A stretch of DNA of 64,000 nucleotides, from the NCBI GenBank assembly GCA_035048495.1, contig CM068544.1, positions 14,936,138 through 15,000,137 on the forward strand. The letters run 5' to 3'. The notes below the pieces were generated by a model that had not been told where the DNA came from, searched no databases, and saw nothing but the letters and a program-made list of their open reading frames with translations. Made by a program: the position numbers and the translations under genes. Below are positions 55,059 to 64,000 of this stretch, one piece after another (the first letter of the stretch is position 1; every line of letters begins with the position of its first letter). Origin of the DNA: Euptelea pleiosperma (Eukaryota > Streptophyta > Magnoliopsida > Ranunculales > Eupteleaceae).

Positions 55059-56928
55059 TGAAAGTAAAATTTTTCCGCGTCGTTGGTTACGAAAACCCTA
55101 AAATCAACAAGATTTGTAATTTATCCGAGATTTTCTGCAAAATTTAGAGATTCTAGCATAGGGATTCGTGTCGGATGTCGATCCGCACTCGGGATTAGGG
55201 AACGTGCAGTAAAGAACATAAAATGACTTTTTTTTTTATTGAAATCGAACTTGATAAATCAAACACAATAATGAAAACTTAGATTAGTAAAAATGACTAA
55301 AACTTTATTAAAGTAAGTGCTCTTACAGAGTTTTGCTTGCATTAATAATAGAAATAGCAAAAAAATTAAACAAAGGGAGAATATAGATCAAGATCTTAAG
55401 AGAGAAAGTTAGAGATCGAATTAGAGAGTTGAAAAGAGAGAACTAGTGGTAGGGGATCTTACCAAGCGAACAGATCTGTGGTGTTACAGCAATGGGTGGA
55501 TGAGGCACTGGTTCGTATGGCTTGAAAAAGATCAAGGGATCCCCTACTTGTGAACGATCTGGATGGAGGAGCTCTAGACGAGTTGCAGGTCGGCTATTCT
55601 TGACAGAAGGAAACGAACTTGCAGGTTTGAAGATTGTGATCCAACACGTTGCTCTTGACGCCGTTGACGACCTAATTGATAATAGGAATTGAAGAGACGG
55701 ACAGTAATTGGAGAACTTAATGGCTTGGCCGTTGAAGGAGTAGGCGGCTTAGTGGCTGGCTTTGTGTGGAGATGATTGGAGCGCTTTTCCAGCAAGAAGA
55801 GGGAACTCCTCTCAAGGAAAAACGTGGGTGATAGCCTATGAGAGAGGCTTCGAAGGGTGGGAACATCCCAAAAGACCCCCAGGAATAATGGGTTCTTATG
55901 TAAGGACCATGGGTTTCTATTCTTGAAACCCATGGTTTCTAAAAATTTTAAAATGTTTCCCCCTCCTTTGGTAAGAACAATTTTTAAAAGTTCAAAAACT
56001 TCTCCTTCTCCTTTTGGAAAAACCAAAGATTCTCCCCCTTTTTAAAATCTTTCCCAAAAAAAATTACTCTCCTTTCCTTTTTAGAAACTGTTTCCTATTT
56101 ATGCCTGGCATATGGGTCCCACCGAGTGGCTGGGCCGTGGGTAATGGGTTCGCCCTTTGGCCCATGTGATAAAATGGTGATGGCCACGAGATTCTAAGAT
56201 AATGTGATGGATGATCAGGTGAATTTTCAATGATCGGATGGTAGAAGTGGGTGGCGATGATCAGGTGGATCATCGGATGGTGGAGATGGGCCAAGGTAGG
56301 CTGTAGAATTGAGTGATCGAGGAATGAGAAATGATCAGATGATTTGGATTGTGAGTAGAGAGAGAATGAAGATCTAGAGAAAGGAGAGAGAAAATATTAC
56401 AAAATAAAGAGAAAATGCTCGAAGAGGGTCTTGAACCCTGGTCTTTGACTTGGTCTTCTGTATGCTTCACCAACTGAGCAAGCACTTGCCTTGTGTTGGT
56501 ACATAAGCTTTAATCTCCTTAGTCTCTTCTTTGAGGGCTTGTCTATCCTTCTCTCTTGGTCGTTCCTCGATTCTTTTGACTCGTTGGCTCTTCCTGTCTT
56601 TGGCCTATATCTTCTCATCTTCAGCTTGTTGGCTCTTGAGCTTTGATCCTAGGTTCTGGAAGTTGATTGTGGGCCCGCGTTCCATCAAAATTGCCAGATT
56701 ATTGCTCCTACGATAGAAAAAATCGCATAATGAGAATGACTTCGCATGTGGATCAAATAAATGCGTATGAATGCATGCGAATATACCATTTTAACCAAAA
56801 AAGTGTGTTCTACGGAATGAGAGAAGCTCTGACGTAGAAATGTTGATAAAAAATGCAGTTTTATGTAGAAGAGTGTGACAATGCTAGAAGGATAATTGCT
56901 TAAAATAAGCACTTTTGAGCGAATATCA
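55059..56928 (-). mobile_element. Athila solo LTR
   Basis: Reads TGAAAGTAAAATTTTTCC...GAATATCA on + and is flanked by a perfect 5-bp duplication GTGTA (55054-55058, 56929-56933). The outer parts are close to the LTRs of 10633-23855, including the tRNA-like segment (56427-56481), but 55230-55880 differs. Formed most simply by recombination between the two LTRs of a complete element. Confidence 0.9.
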
Positions 56929-58179
56929 GTGTACCCCCCCATTTTGAGCTTGACCTTGGGCACTCTTTTGATTACATTTGAATCACTTACACCATTTTGG
57001 TAACAAGAATGAGCTCTCCTTTGACCACTTTCCACCTCATCTCCACCTCTCATCTCCACCTATCACTCCTCCACATCACTTTCCACCTCACCACCTTCCA
57101 TCTTCTATATAAGTTCACTTTGAGCTTATGAGAGGGCCTTCTTCCTTTCTCTAGTAAGTCTATTTTAGAGAGCCCAAGAATCTCAAGCAAGTCTCTTCTC
57201 TCCTCTTTCTTATTTTCTTTTTTTTTACTTAGTTTCCATGGCCATCCACACCATGGTTGGCTAGACCCTTAGCTAGGGCTAGAGAGGAGACATTTTCCCT
57301 CTCCCTTTTGTGACTTATTGAGTGTAGATTCATGTTTATGAGAGCTTCATTGTAGAGATTTTCCCAATACTTTAATGAAGTTGTTTTGTACCCCTTCATG
57401 TTGTATGTCATGTATACTTCATAGTTGGACATCAAAACATTAATGAAGATTTGAGGTATTTCTTTTACTTGTTCTTGTGAGTCTTTTTGTGATTTCTTTT
57501 GATCTATTATGTCTTGCATTATAGATACTTAGGAGCTCACATATTTGCACTCACACACTAGAATGTTCTAGTTTGATTTTATGATCTAAAAATGTCTTAA
57601 TAGGAATATCATTTTTTTTACTTCATCTTTGTGATTCATTTCTTTATCTTTGGTGGGAGAGCAACTCTTTAGTTGTTTCTTCCCTTCTTGGACTACACTC
57701 ATTAAGGAGCAAAGAGGAAGGGTCTAGGCCAAATCTCAATGCCCTAGCACTCTTCTTTTCTTGTAGTTTTTCTCCTCAAAAATTTGCCCACCATTGGTGG
57801 TACATTCAACCATTTGCACACTTTTTCTCTCATTTCATAGCATCCATTCACTACACATCGCACACTACTCTTCTTTCTATTTTTTCTCTTTCCACTTGTA
57901 GTAACACTTGTACTAGTCATTCACTCCCAATCCTTGTGGTTTGCCCATGGGAAACCCATGATTTTAAAACTAACTACAACTTGACATTCCTAGTTACACT
58001 CACTTTCTCTTTGTTACATACACTTTGTTGTCTAGGGAGAACATTGTTGCATCCACATCATATCATATTTAAGAGATATATTATTGTATTCTCTTCTTAA
58101 GAGTGTGCATAACCAAAGTTGTAACAATTATTTGATAAATTTGTATTATTTTGGGTTATTTGGGTTTTAGGAATTGGCA

Positions 58180-58490
58180 TTTACGAAGTCGGGCCGACCG
58201 AAGAAATTGTCTGGCCGACTGATGAATTTGCCGAGGTCCTTTGGTTTTTAGAAAAGTTTTTTGCGAACTCGGGTCGACCAAAGATATTGACCGGCCGACC
58301 GCAGTAAAAAATATTTTTGGATTTTTTGAAATTGGTTTTGCGAGCTCGGGCCGATCGAACAAAAGGTCTGGTCGATCGAATCGAACATGTCCGGTAGACC
58401 GACCATTTCGATCGGTCGATCGTGCCTCACACCCGAATGACATATACTTTCGCGACGGGCCAACCCATGTCCGGTCCGCCGCCCTACCTA
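58180..58490 (+). repeat. GGTCGACC-like motif cluster upstream of ORF3
   Basis: At least eight GGCCGACCG / GGTCGACC / GATCGATCG variants within 310 bp, the same motif type as in the outer LTRs (45306-45475, 60955-61110). Confidence 0.7.
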
Positions 58491-58616
58491 GAAATTTTAT
58501 TTGGAGTCTCCCATTCTCATTGAGAAATCCTTTAGCCCTCAACTCTAATATCTTTTTAGAGATTCCTATTCTCACCATTTCCAAAATTTTGTGGTGAAAT
58601 TTCTGTCATTTTCTAA

Positions 58617-59767
58617 ATGGCTCCACAAGGGAAAAGAGCAAGAGGGGAGTCATCTTCTAGTGATCCCTATCCTCTTAGCTTGTTCATCAATCCCATGGCT
58701 AGGGCTAGCTACATGAAGAACTACATCAAAGAGTCATTGCCGTTGAGTGTGGGGTTATCGAAAAAGAAGTGACAATGACTGGGATCCTCAACCTTCTCAA
58801 TTCGGTAGGTTGGTCTAAACTTCTGTCAATTTTTAGTGTTGCATATCTTGAGTTAGTCATGATGTTTTATTGTAATCTGAACAATTATGACCTAGACGGT
58901 CCATTTCTTTATTCTGAGGTTCGAGGTGTTAGGTTTAAAATTACATTATCTTTGATCTCAAAGATCATAGGTCTTCCTCGTGTACCTAATGGAGGAATTT
59001 TCCCCCCTTCCCTACCTCTCAAGAACAAAAAGGTTATCTCAAAAGCCATCTGTGGAAATGTAGTTCATTGGACCTCTGACTTGGCTACTAGGAAATTACT
59101 TTCCATGTATCATTTGCTAGGGTTGATCTTCTCCTATAATTTGGTCCCAAAGGCGGGACATCGGAGTGAGATTGGTCCCTATATCCAGTACCTTTTGTAT
59201 TGTGTCTCTCAGGGCACTAGAATCTGTGGTCCTTCAGTGATTTTTCATCTCATGGTTGAGAATTTGGCGATTGAGAATCACAAGTGGTTTTTACCTTTTG
59301 GCATTCTAGTTTCAAAAATTCTGAGTCATTACAAAATTCCTATTCTTGACTTCGATGAAATTGTGCATTTCATCTCACCTATCAATCAAGCTACTTTTAG
59401 CAAGATGTTGGTTGGTGACTCGTCTATGTCTGCTTCTTCTTCTACTTCGAGTTATGGATCTCGTCATTCCTCTGTATCTGCATCTATTGCAGGTCTTTCA
59501 TCCAAGTTGGACAATCTTTGTGCGTCAGTTAACAAATTTTCTTGACGTCAGCGACGTATGACTTAATTCTTTAGGTCTCAGCATCCTGACTATCTAAAGT
59601 CTTCACCTGAGGAGACGACTGTGCCTTCTGCGGCTGGCGATGATGAAGATGAAGATGAAGATGAAGATGAAGATGAAGATGAAGACGAAAATGAAGATGA
59701 GGACGAAGATGAAAAGGAAGAAGATGATGATGCAGATGACGATGCCAACGAGGATGACTATGATTAG
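58617..59767 (+). pseudogene. ORF3 of the outer element, envelope-like position, acidic tail
   Basis: ATG at 58617 (MAPQGKRARGESSSSDPYPL). A one-base frame change near 58740 leads into the open frame that runs to 59545 (LNLLNSVGWSKLLSIFSVAY, FYCNLNNYDLDGPFLYSEVRG, ITLSLISKIIGLPRV, LIFSYNLVPKAGHRSEIGPY). Two stops follow (59543-59545 and about 59573), then the same frame continues to TAG at 59765 with a tail of some 40 Asp/Glu residues encoded by GATGAA repeats. The middle resembles the uncharacterised plant transposon-protein domain found in many plant repeats. It occupies the extra-ORF position between Pol and the polypurine tract where Sireviruses may carry envelope-like genes. No signal peptide or clear transmembrane pair is seen, so an envelope role is not supported. 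Confidence 0.6.
59636..59763. repeat. GATGAA hexanucleotide-type repeat
   Basis: Runs of GATGAA with GACGAA/GAGGAC variants, coding for the acidic tail of ORF3. Confidence 0.85.
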
Positions 59768-60496
59768 AGCACGTTTTGCTCTTTCTCTCTTTAGACAGTA
59801 GTACATTTTTTTGGGATGTATTATTTTATATTATTGGTCTGTACTATTTGTCACTGATATACTTTGGTCACTTTATTATGGGATAATGGATATTGGTCAC
59901 TATGTTGACCGGTTTCTTTTATGATGATTGTTAGTTTGATATATTTTGGTATGATTTTTTCCTGGATGATTGATTAGCATTATCGTTATATTCTTTATCA
60001 TCACAGCTTGGAGTTCTTCCCTGGGGGAGAAATCAATTATATTTGAAATTATGATACTGTTGGATGGATACTATTGAAAATTACTTTGATAACACTTGTT
60101 GCTTTTCTATTTTATTGAACTACTTGTAATAAAATATCTGTGATTCTTACTTGGTTTTATTTGATTAAATGTACTGAGAAAATATTTTTGGTATATTTTG
60201 GACTAATATACTAATGAGAAGCTATTGTCAAAGATTTTTCTGTCAAGTTGATTATTTTATAGCAACAGAGTGTTTGCAGTAAGTTTGGTACCAATCATGA
60301 TACTAATCGCGAGCTATAGTGTCGTCTCATTGTATCTTCATCCTTCAAAGATAAGCTATTTTGGCAGTTAACTTAGGGGGATGGAAGTTATTGTACTTAT
60401 GTGGAGCATTATTGATTTATTTTTTATTTGGCAAAAAAATTATAATATAATTGGGTAGTTATTTGATTTTGTTCTGGCATTAACAAATGGGGAGAT
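59768..60496 (+). other. 3' untranslated part and polypurine tract of the outer element
   Basis: No frame. Ends in the polypurine tract AAATGGGGAGAT (60485-60496) directly before the 3' LTR. Confidence 0.75.
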
Positions 60497-62195
60497 TGAA
60501 AAGTCTCAGTTGTCAAATCTCAGGAATACTTAGTTCTTCGGTAATATATATATCAATGTGTCTCGAATCCCCTGAAGACTGAAATATCAAAGATCAAGTG
60601 GACTTCGACAAAACAAATCAAAGAAGGATTAAAGCTGAAGAAAAATCAACTCAAGTGTTCAAGATCAACTGAAGACAAAGTCAAGATTATCAAGCTCAAC
60701 TGAAGACGAAGTCAAGTGATCAAGCTCAACTGAAGACAAAGTCAAAAGTTCAAGTACGTTCTCACTCAACGAACGTTCAACTCTAAAGAAACTCGTGTTA
60801 CGGTTACTTACACAAATCTGAGGGTAAAACAACGCGTTGCCAGCAGATATTGATTTACCCTAGATGGTTCAGTGTTAGTTAGGGATCGTGTGTGAGAAGA
60901 TAAGAGAAATTCTAAAAACTTTGGTAGTGTTCGGTTATGGACAAAATAATCGAGCCGACCGGCCTTTATGAGCGGGCAACTGAAGGTCCGGTCGACTGAC
61001 CAAAAGAGTCCGATCGACCTTAACTCTCGGGTTCAGGATTTTTGTAAGAATATCTGAGCGGGAGACCAACTAAAGGCTCGGTCGACCGGCCAATAGTACG
61101 GTCAACCCTGCCCATTTCGGATCTCATTTGACAACATCTTTTATGCGATTATAAGCGCATTTTGGCCCTTCAAACGGCTATATTCGGTACGATTCTAGTA
61201 ATGGGAGGCCTGCTTATAAATATGAGCCCTATCTTTTTATGAGAATTAACCCAATCAAGAGATCTCTATACTACATTCTTTGATTATCATTCTTTGAGTC
61301 CACAGATCTGGAATTTATGAGAGCTTCACCTGTGCAAATCTGTACATCCTTTGTGAAGGTTCTAGATTATTTGAGAGAGCTTCACATGAGCAAATCTGGT
61401 TCGTCTATTGTAAAGGCTGCTCTAATTGTTTGAAGAGACTACGAAGGGTATTGTTTCATTCAATCATCTTCTTCCAAGAAAATGATCGTTATTGGTAGAG
61501 TGTCTCTGTAGTGAATTCTTCTACGAGAATTTACCATTCTATCGAATTCATTAAAAGGTAAGTATCTCCTAGAACAAACCTTTTAGAGTGAATTCAATAT
61601 TATCAAACCTGAATTGTTTATGATTGGTGGATGAGTGAGTACTCATTAAATTGAGTTGAGGAAGGTGGAATCCTTGAGAAATCTATTTTTCTAAAATACT
61701 ATGGGCCTAGTGTGACTCTCTAGGTGAATCGAGAAGTGATTCTCGTATAGATCGAGTTAAGGATTGTAGATCCATGAGAAAAGGGCTTTTCTAAATAGAC
61801 TACTGGCTTAGGCTGACTCTCTAGGTGAGAGAGAAGCGATTCTCGTTAGATTGAGACTAAGTGTAATCTTAGTTGGTTGATTATTTATTTTGATTGAAAA
61901 TATTGTAATGCATGATTGAAATAATATAATACTACTCGTGGTGAGTATTGGACAATGGACATAGGTGCGGAGTCACCGAACCACTATAAATCTGAGTCTA
62001 GTGTGATTGTGAATGTTTGCATATTTTTGTCTAAGATTTTTCTATATCTATGGATGATTCGTATTTTGATTGCTTGATCCTTTTCCGCCTTGTGTGACCA
62101 TTAATTTTTAATCCATATAGAATCTATAGAGAAATTAAAAATTGTCCTATTCACCCCCCTCTAGGACTTAATGTGATAGTTAAAAGGGAATTTCA
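60497..62195 (+). repeat. 3' LTR of the outer copia element
   Basis: 1,699 bp, aligned end to end with 44854-46547, with visible differences every 15-25 bp on average, so this insertion is older than the Athila element. Confidence 0.88.
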
Positions 62196-62238
62196 CCCTG
62201 TGGTACTCATTGTCGGTCAGCATACTTACGCAACCTGA

Positions 62239-63652
62239 ATGACAACATCATATCAGTTTCACCCTCCTGTGCAGCTTAATCCAAGTGCTAAGTCGACGGA
62301 ATACCAGCCACCATACAAGTTTGTACCAAGAAGCTCTACCATGGCTGCAAACCCCAGTCCTTCCACTGCAAACCTTGACACTCTTAGTGAGGAAATGAAG
62401 CAAAAATTATCTATGGGATATAGAGTGGGACCGGTGGTGCGCCCGTGCCCTGAAATTGAAGAAGCAGGTATTTGGGAATGGAAATTTGCTGTGGTGGAGA
62501 AAATAGTGGCGGAAAAATGATAAAAGCAACAGCAGTGAAACAGAGTGTTCAAGCAGCATGGGGGCCTGGACGTCGTTTCAAATTGGTGGACATGGGAGGC
62601 AACTTTTATAGCTTCCTATTTTTCAATGCTTGAGACCAAGACTGGGTCATAGAGGAAGGACCTTGGACTGTCCATCAACATTTATAGTTCTCCATAAACG
62701 AACTTCTTCTAGACCCCCAACAGAAACTATCTTCTGGTATTCTCCGTTTTGGGTTCAGGCCCATGGAGTCCCAGAAGAACTTTACAAGTTAAAGATGGTG
62801 AAAGATCTAGCAACAAAAGTAGGAGAACCACTAAAAATAGAATTCGAGGAAGAGGACAATATTATCCGTTGCCAATTTTTAAGATTCAAAGTCAAGGTTG
62901 AACTGAGGAAAAGTTTGTTGCCTGGAATATAGATCCCATTCCAAGAATCGTGGTTCTAGGTAGCTTTCAAATACGAAGAACTCCCTCATTTCTGCTACAA
63001 CTATGGTAGAGTGGGCCACACAGACTCCAGGTGCCCAAATGAGGAGATAGAATATTCCTCGGTAGAAATTTCGACCTTCTGGATCGACCCTGCCACCAAA
63101 CAGTATGGAACTTGGCTCAGAGCCGAATCAAAAACCATGGAAGAGAACCGGATGCGATTGGAATTCTCGGGCATACCATCTTATTCTCTCCAAAAAGCAC
63201 CCTATAACCCCGCTCCCATCCAGGCAGCTCAGATTATGGAACTTCTCCCTCCTCGGAGGATTCGCTATGAAGTCAGTGACGGTACTCCAGAACGATTAGT
63301 CCGTATCACTAATCTCCACGATCAAGCCAAAAGTACTTCCATGGAAATTAGTAAACTGCAAGCAGAACAACAAGTGCAAGGAACTAGTGAATCCATAGCC
63401 ATGATTCTAGCCTGGAAACGCACCGTGCAAGAAGTGGAAAATGAACCTCAGGTTTCAAGGGAGGATATGGAAGATTTAGAGCAGTCAACAGACATCAATC
63501 CTATGGCACAACTCCAGGTAATACCTCATCTGCGATTTCATTTCTTGCATGGGTATTTTGGTTTATTTCTTGTTTATTTTGAATGGCTTAATGGAATTCT
63601 TTCAAGGGCGTGGGTGGTGGGCCCTCAACCACCCCCAGGGGTTATATGTTGA
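62239..63652 (+). pseudogene. L1-type LINE ORF1 (DUF4283 and CCHC), decayed
   Basis: ATG at 62239. The N-terminal part is Pro/Ser-rich. After a frame change near 62515 comes RFKLVDMGGNFYSFLFFNA, stop, DQDWVIEEGPWTVHQHL, the DUF4283-type RNA-binding fold. A further frame change leads to FWYSPFWVQAHGVPEELYKL and VGEPLKIEFEEEDN (62730-62880). The knuckle near 63000 reads CYNYGRVGHTDSRC, with the second Cys changed to Tyr. The rest is charged and unstructured. In L1 elements ORF1 packages the RNA. At least three stops and two frame changes. Confidence 0.8.
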
Positions 63653-63654
63653 TT

Positions 63655-64000
63655 ATGGCATGGAATTGCCGAGGGAGCGGGAAACCCTCGACAATTCGGG
63701 CTCTCAAAACCCACATCCGTGATGTCAATCAGGATCTAATCTTTTTGTCGGAGACTAAAGCTTCTAATGAGTAGTGTAGCAAGTTACTCAATAGCTTGGG
63801 CTTCCCACACTTCATAGTTGTAGAAGCTATCAGCACCCGTGGGGGTTTATTGGCTTTCTGGAAAGAAGGCATATCAGTCAAGCTTCTCTTCCAAAATCTT
63901 CGGGGTATTCATCTCTGTATCTTTTCAGAGCCAAAATACTGCCCTTGGACCTTATCTTTGATCTACGGTGACCCGAGGACCACTCACCGACATATCTTAT
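63655..64000 (+). pseudogene. L1-type LINE ORF2, endonuclease start, runs off the window
   Basis: ATG at 63655 begins MAWNCRGSGKPSTIRALKTH, then DLIFLSETKA with the catalytic Glu, a stop (TAG) at about 63772, then GGLLAFWKEG and LSLIYGDPRTTHR. These are motifs of the apurinic/apyrimidinic-type endonuclease of plant L1 elements. RT would lie beyond 64000. Confidence 0.85.

Larger units (their letters stand above)
54541..58160. other. Unassigned insertion, LTR-like in part, with nested Athila solo LTR
   Basis: This sequence separates Pol from ORF3 of the outer element and lacks long frames. The stretch 57095-57200 (TCTATATAAG then a CT-rich leader) resembles an LTR promoter region, and 54720-54910 holds an AAGCCAT motif array, so another retrotransposon LTR of roughly 1.7 kb split by the Athila LTR is likely. 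Its ends and duplication were not resolved. Confidence 0.4.
44854..62195 (+). mobile_element. Sirevirus-type Ty1/copia retrotransposon with nested insertions
   Basis: LTRs 44854-46547 and 60497-62195 both read TGAAAAGTCTC...GGGAATTTCA. A PBS TGGTATTAGAGC (46550) follows the first and a polypurine tract AAATGGGGAGAT precedes the second. Flanks CCCCG (44849-44853) and CCCTG (62196-62200) match at 4 of 5. Gag start at 46611, Gag end and Pol fragments at 52237-54327, and an extra ORF at 58617-59767 follow the Sirevirus order. A second retrotransposon (46885-52236), an Athila solo LTR (55059-56928) and further unassigned sequence are nested inside. Pol has large deletions and stops. Confidence 0.85.

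Noticed and set aside
58156..58597. Overlapping open frames of 118 and 142 codons on opposite strands
   Set aside because: Both cover the palindromic GGTCGACC-like cluster, which opens frames on both strands; neither has a known motif.
59603..59806. 67-codon hydrophobic frame on - (Ile/Phe-rich)
   Set aside because: Antisense translation of the GATGAA repeat that encodes the acidic tail.

Overview
This is plant nuclear DNA: AT-rich, with GT-AG introns, one nucleus-encoded chloroplast protein gene, and transposable elements restricted to or typical of angiosperms (Athila and Sirevirus retrotransposons, FAR1/SWIM MULEs, Helitron, hAT and MULE MITEs, L1-type LINE). No species is assigned. About 90 percent of the window is nested mobile DNA. 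The only intact host gene seen is PSRP2 (30905-34162, + strand, four exons), a two-RRM protein of the chloroplast small ribosomal subunit.

Left part. A 382-bp MITE (294-675) precedes a 9.8-kb Mutator-like element (727-10509) with imperfect 40-bp inverted ends and a 9-bp target duplication (TTATCTGAA/TTATTTGAA). It carries two convergent decayed genes: a plant mobile domain (PMD) gene on + and, on -, a FAR1-type transposase with SWIM zinc finger and a C-terminal OTU cysteine-protease domain. A 114-bp tandem array lies between them. An antisense full-length Athila element follows (10633-23855, LTRs about 1.91 kb, TSD AGAAC/GGAAC). Gag, protease, RT, RNase H and integrase are recognisable but broken. 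Each LTR holds a sense-oriented tRNA-like Pol III box pair.

Middle part. A 4.76-kb antisense Helitron (24267-29021), which has picked up exon-like fragments, sits in a TA-rich tract. A 975-bp hAT element (TSD TGGTGCGC) comes next, then a MULE-type MITE that ends 15 bp before the probable TATA box of PSRP2 and supplies two G-boxes. Intron 3 of PSRP2 holds a 130-bp duplication and a copia fragment. Downstream are MITEs with clean duplications (9-bp TTCGAATAA, 8-bp TTTCATAG, TA) and a 5-kb Ty3-type solo LTR (37723-42718, TSD ATGGT). That LTR is swollen by a 0.9-kb internal duplication and an inverted pair of MITE copies with arms of 0.6-0.7 kb.

Right part. A Sirevirus-type copia element (44854-62195, TSD CCCCG/CCCTG) interrupts what appears to be an L1-like LINE whose ORF1 and start of ORF2 run off the window end. 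Inside it are a second, internally deleted Sirevirus-type element (46885-52236) with an intact 233-aa coiled-coil CCHC Gag-like ORF, an Athila solo LTR (55059-56928, perfect TSD GTGTA), and an ORF in the envelope-like position with an Asp/Glu-rich tail.

Relative order from nesting: LINE, then outer Sirevirus, then inner Sirevirus and Athila solo LTR. Most coding sequence outside PSRP2 is inactivated, largely by stops that fit C-to-T or G-to-A changes, as expected for methylated, silenced repeats.
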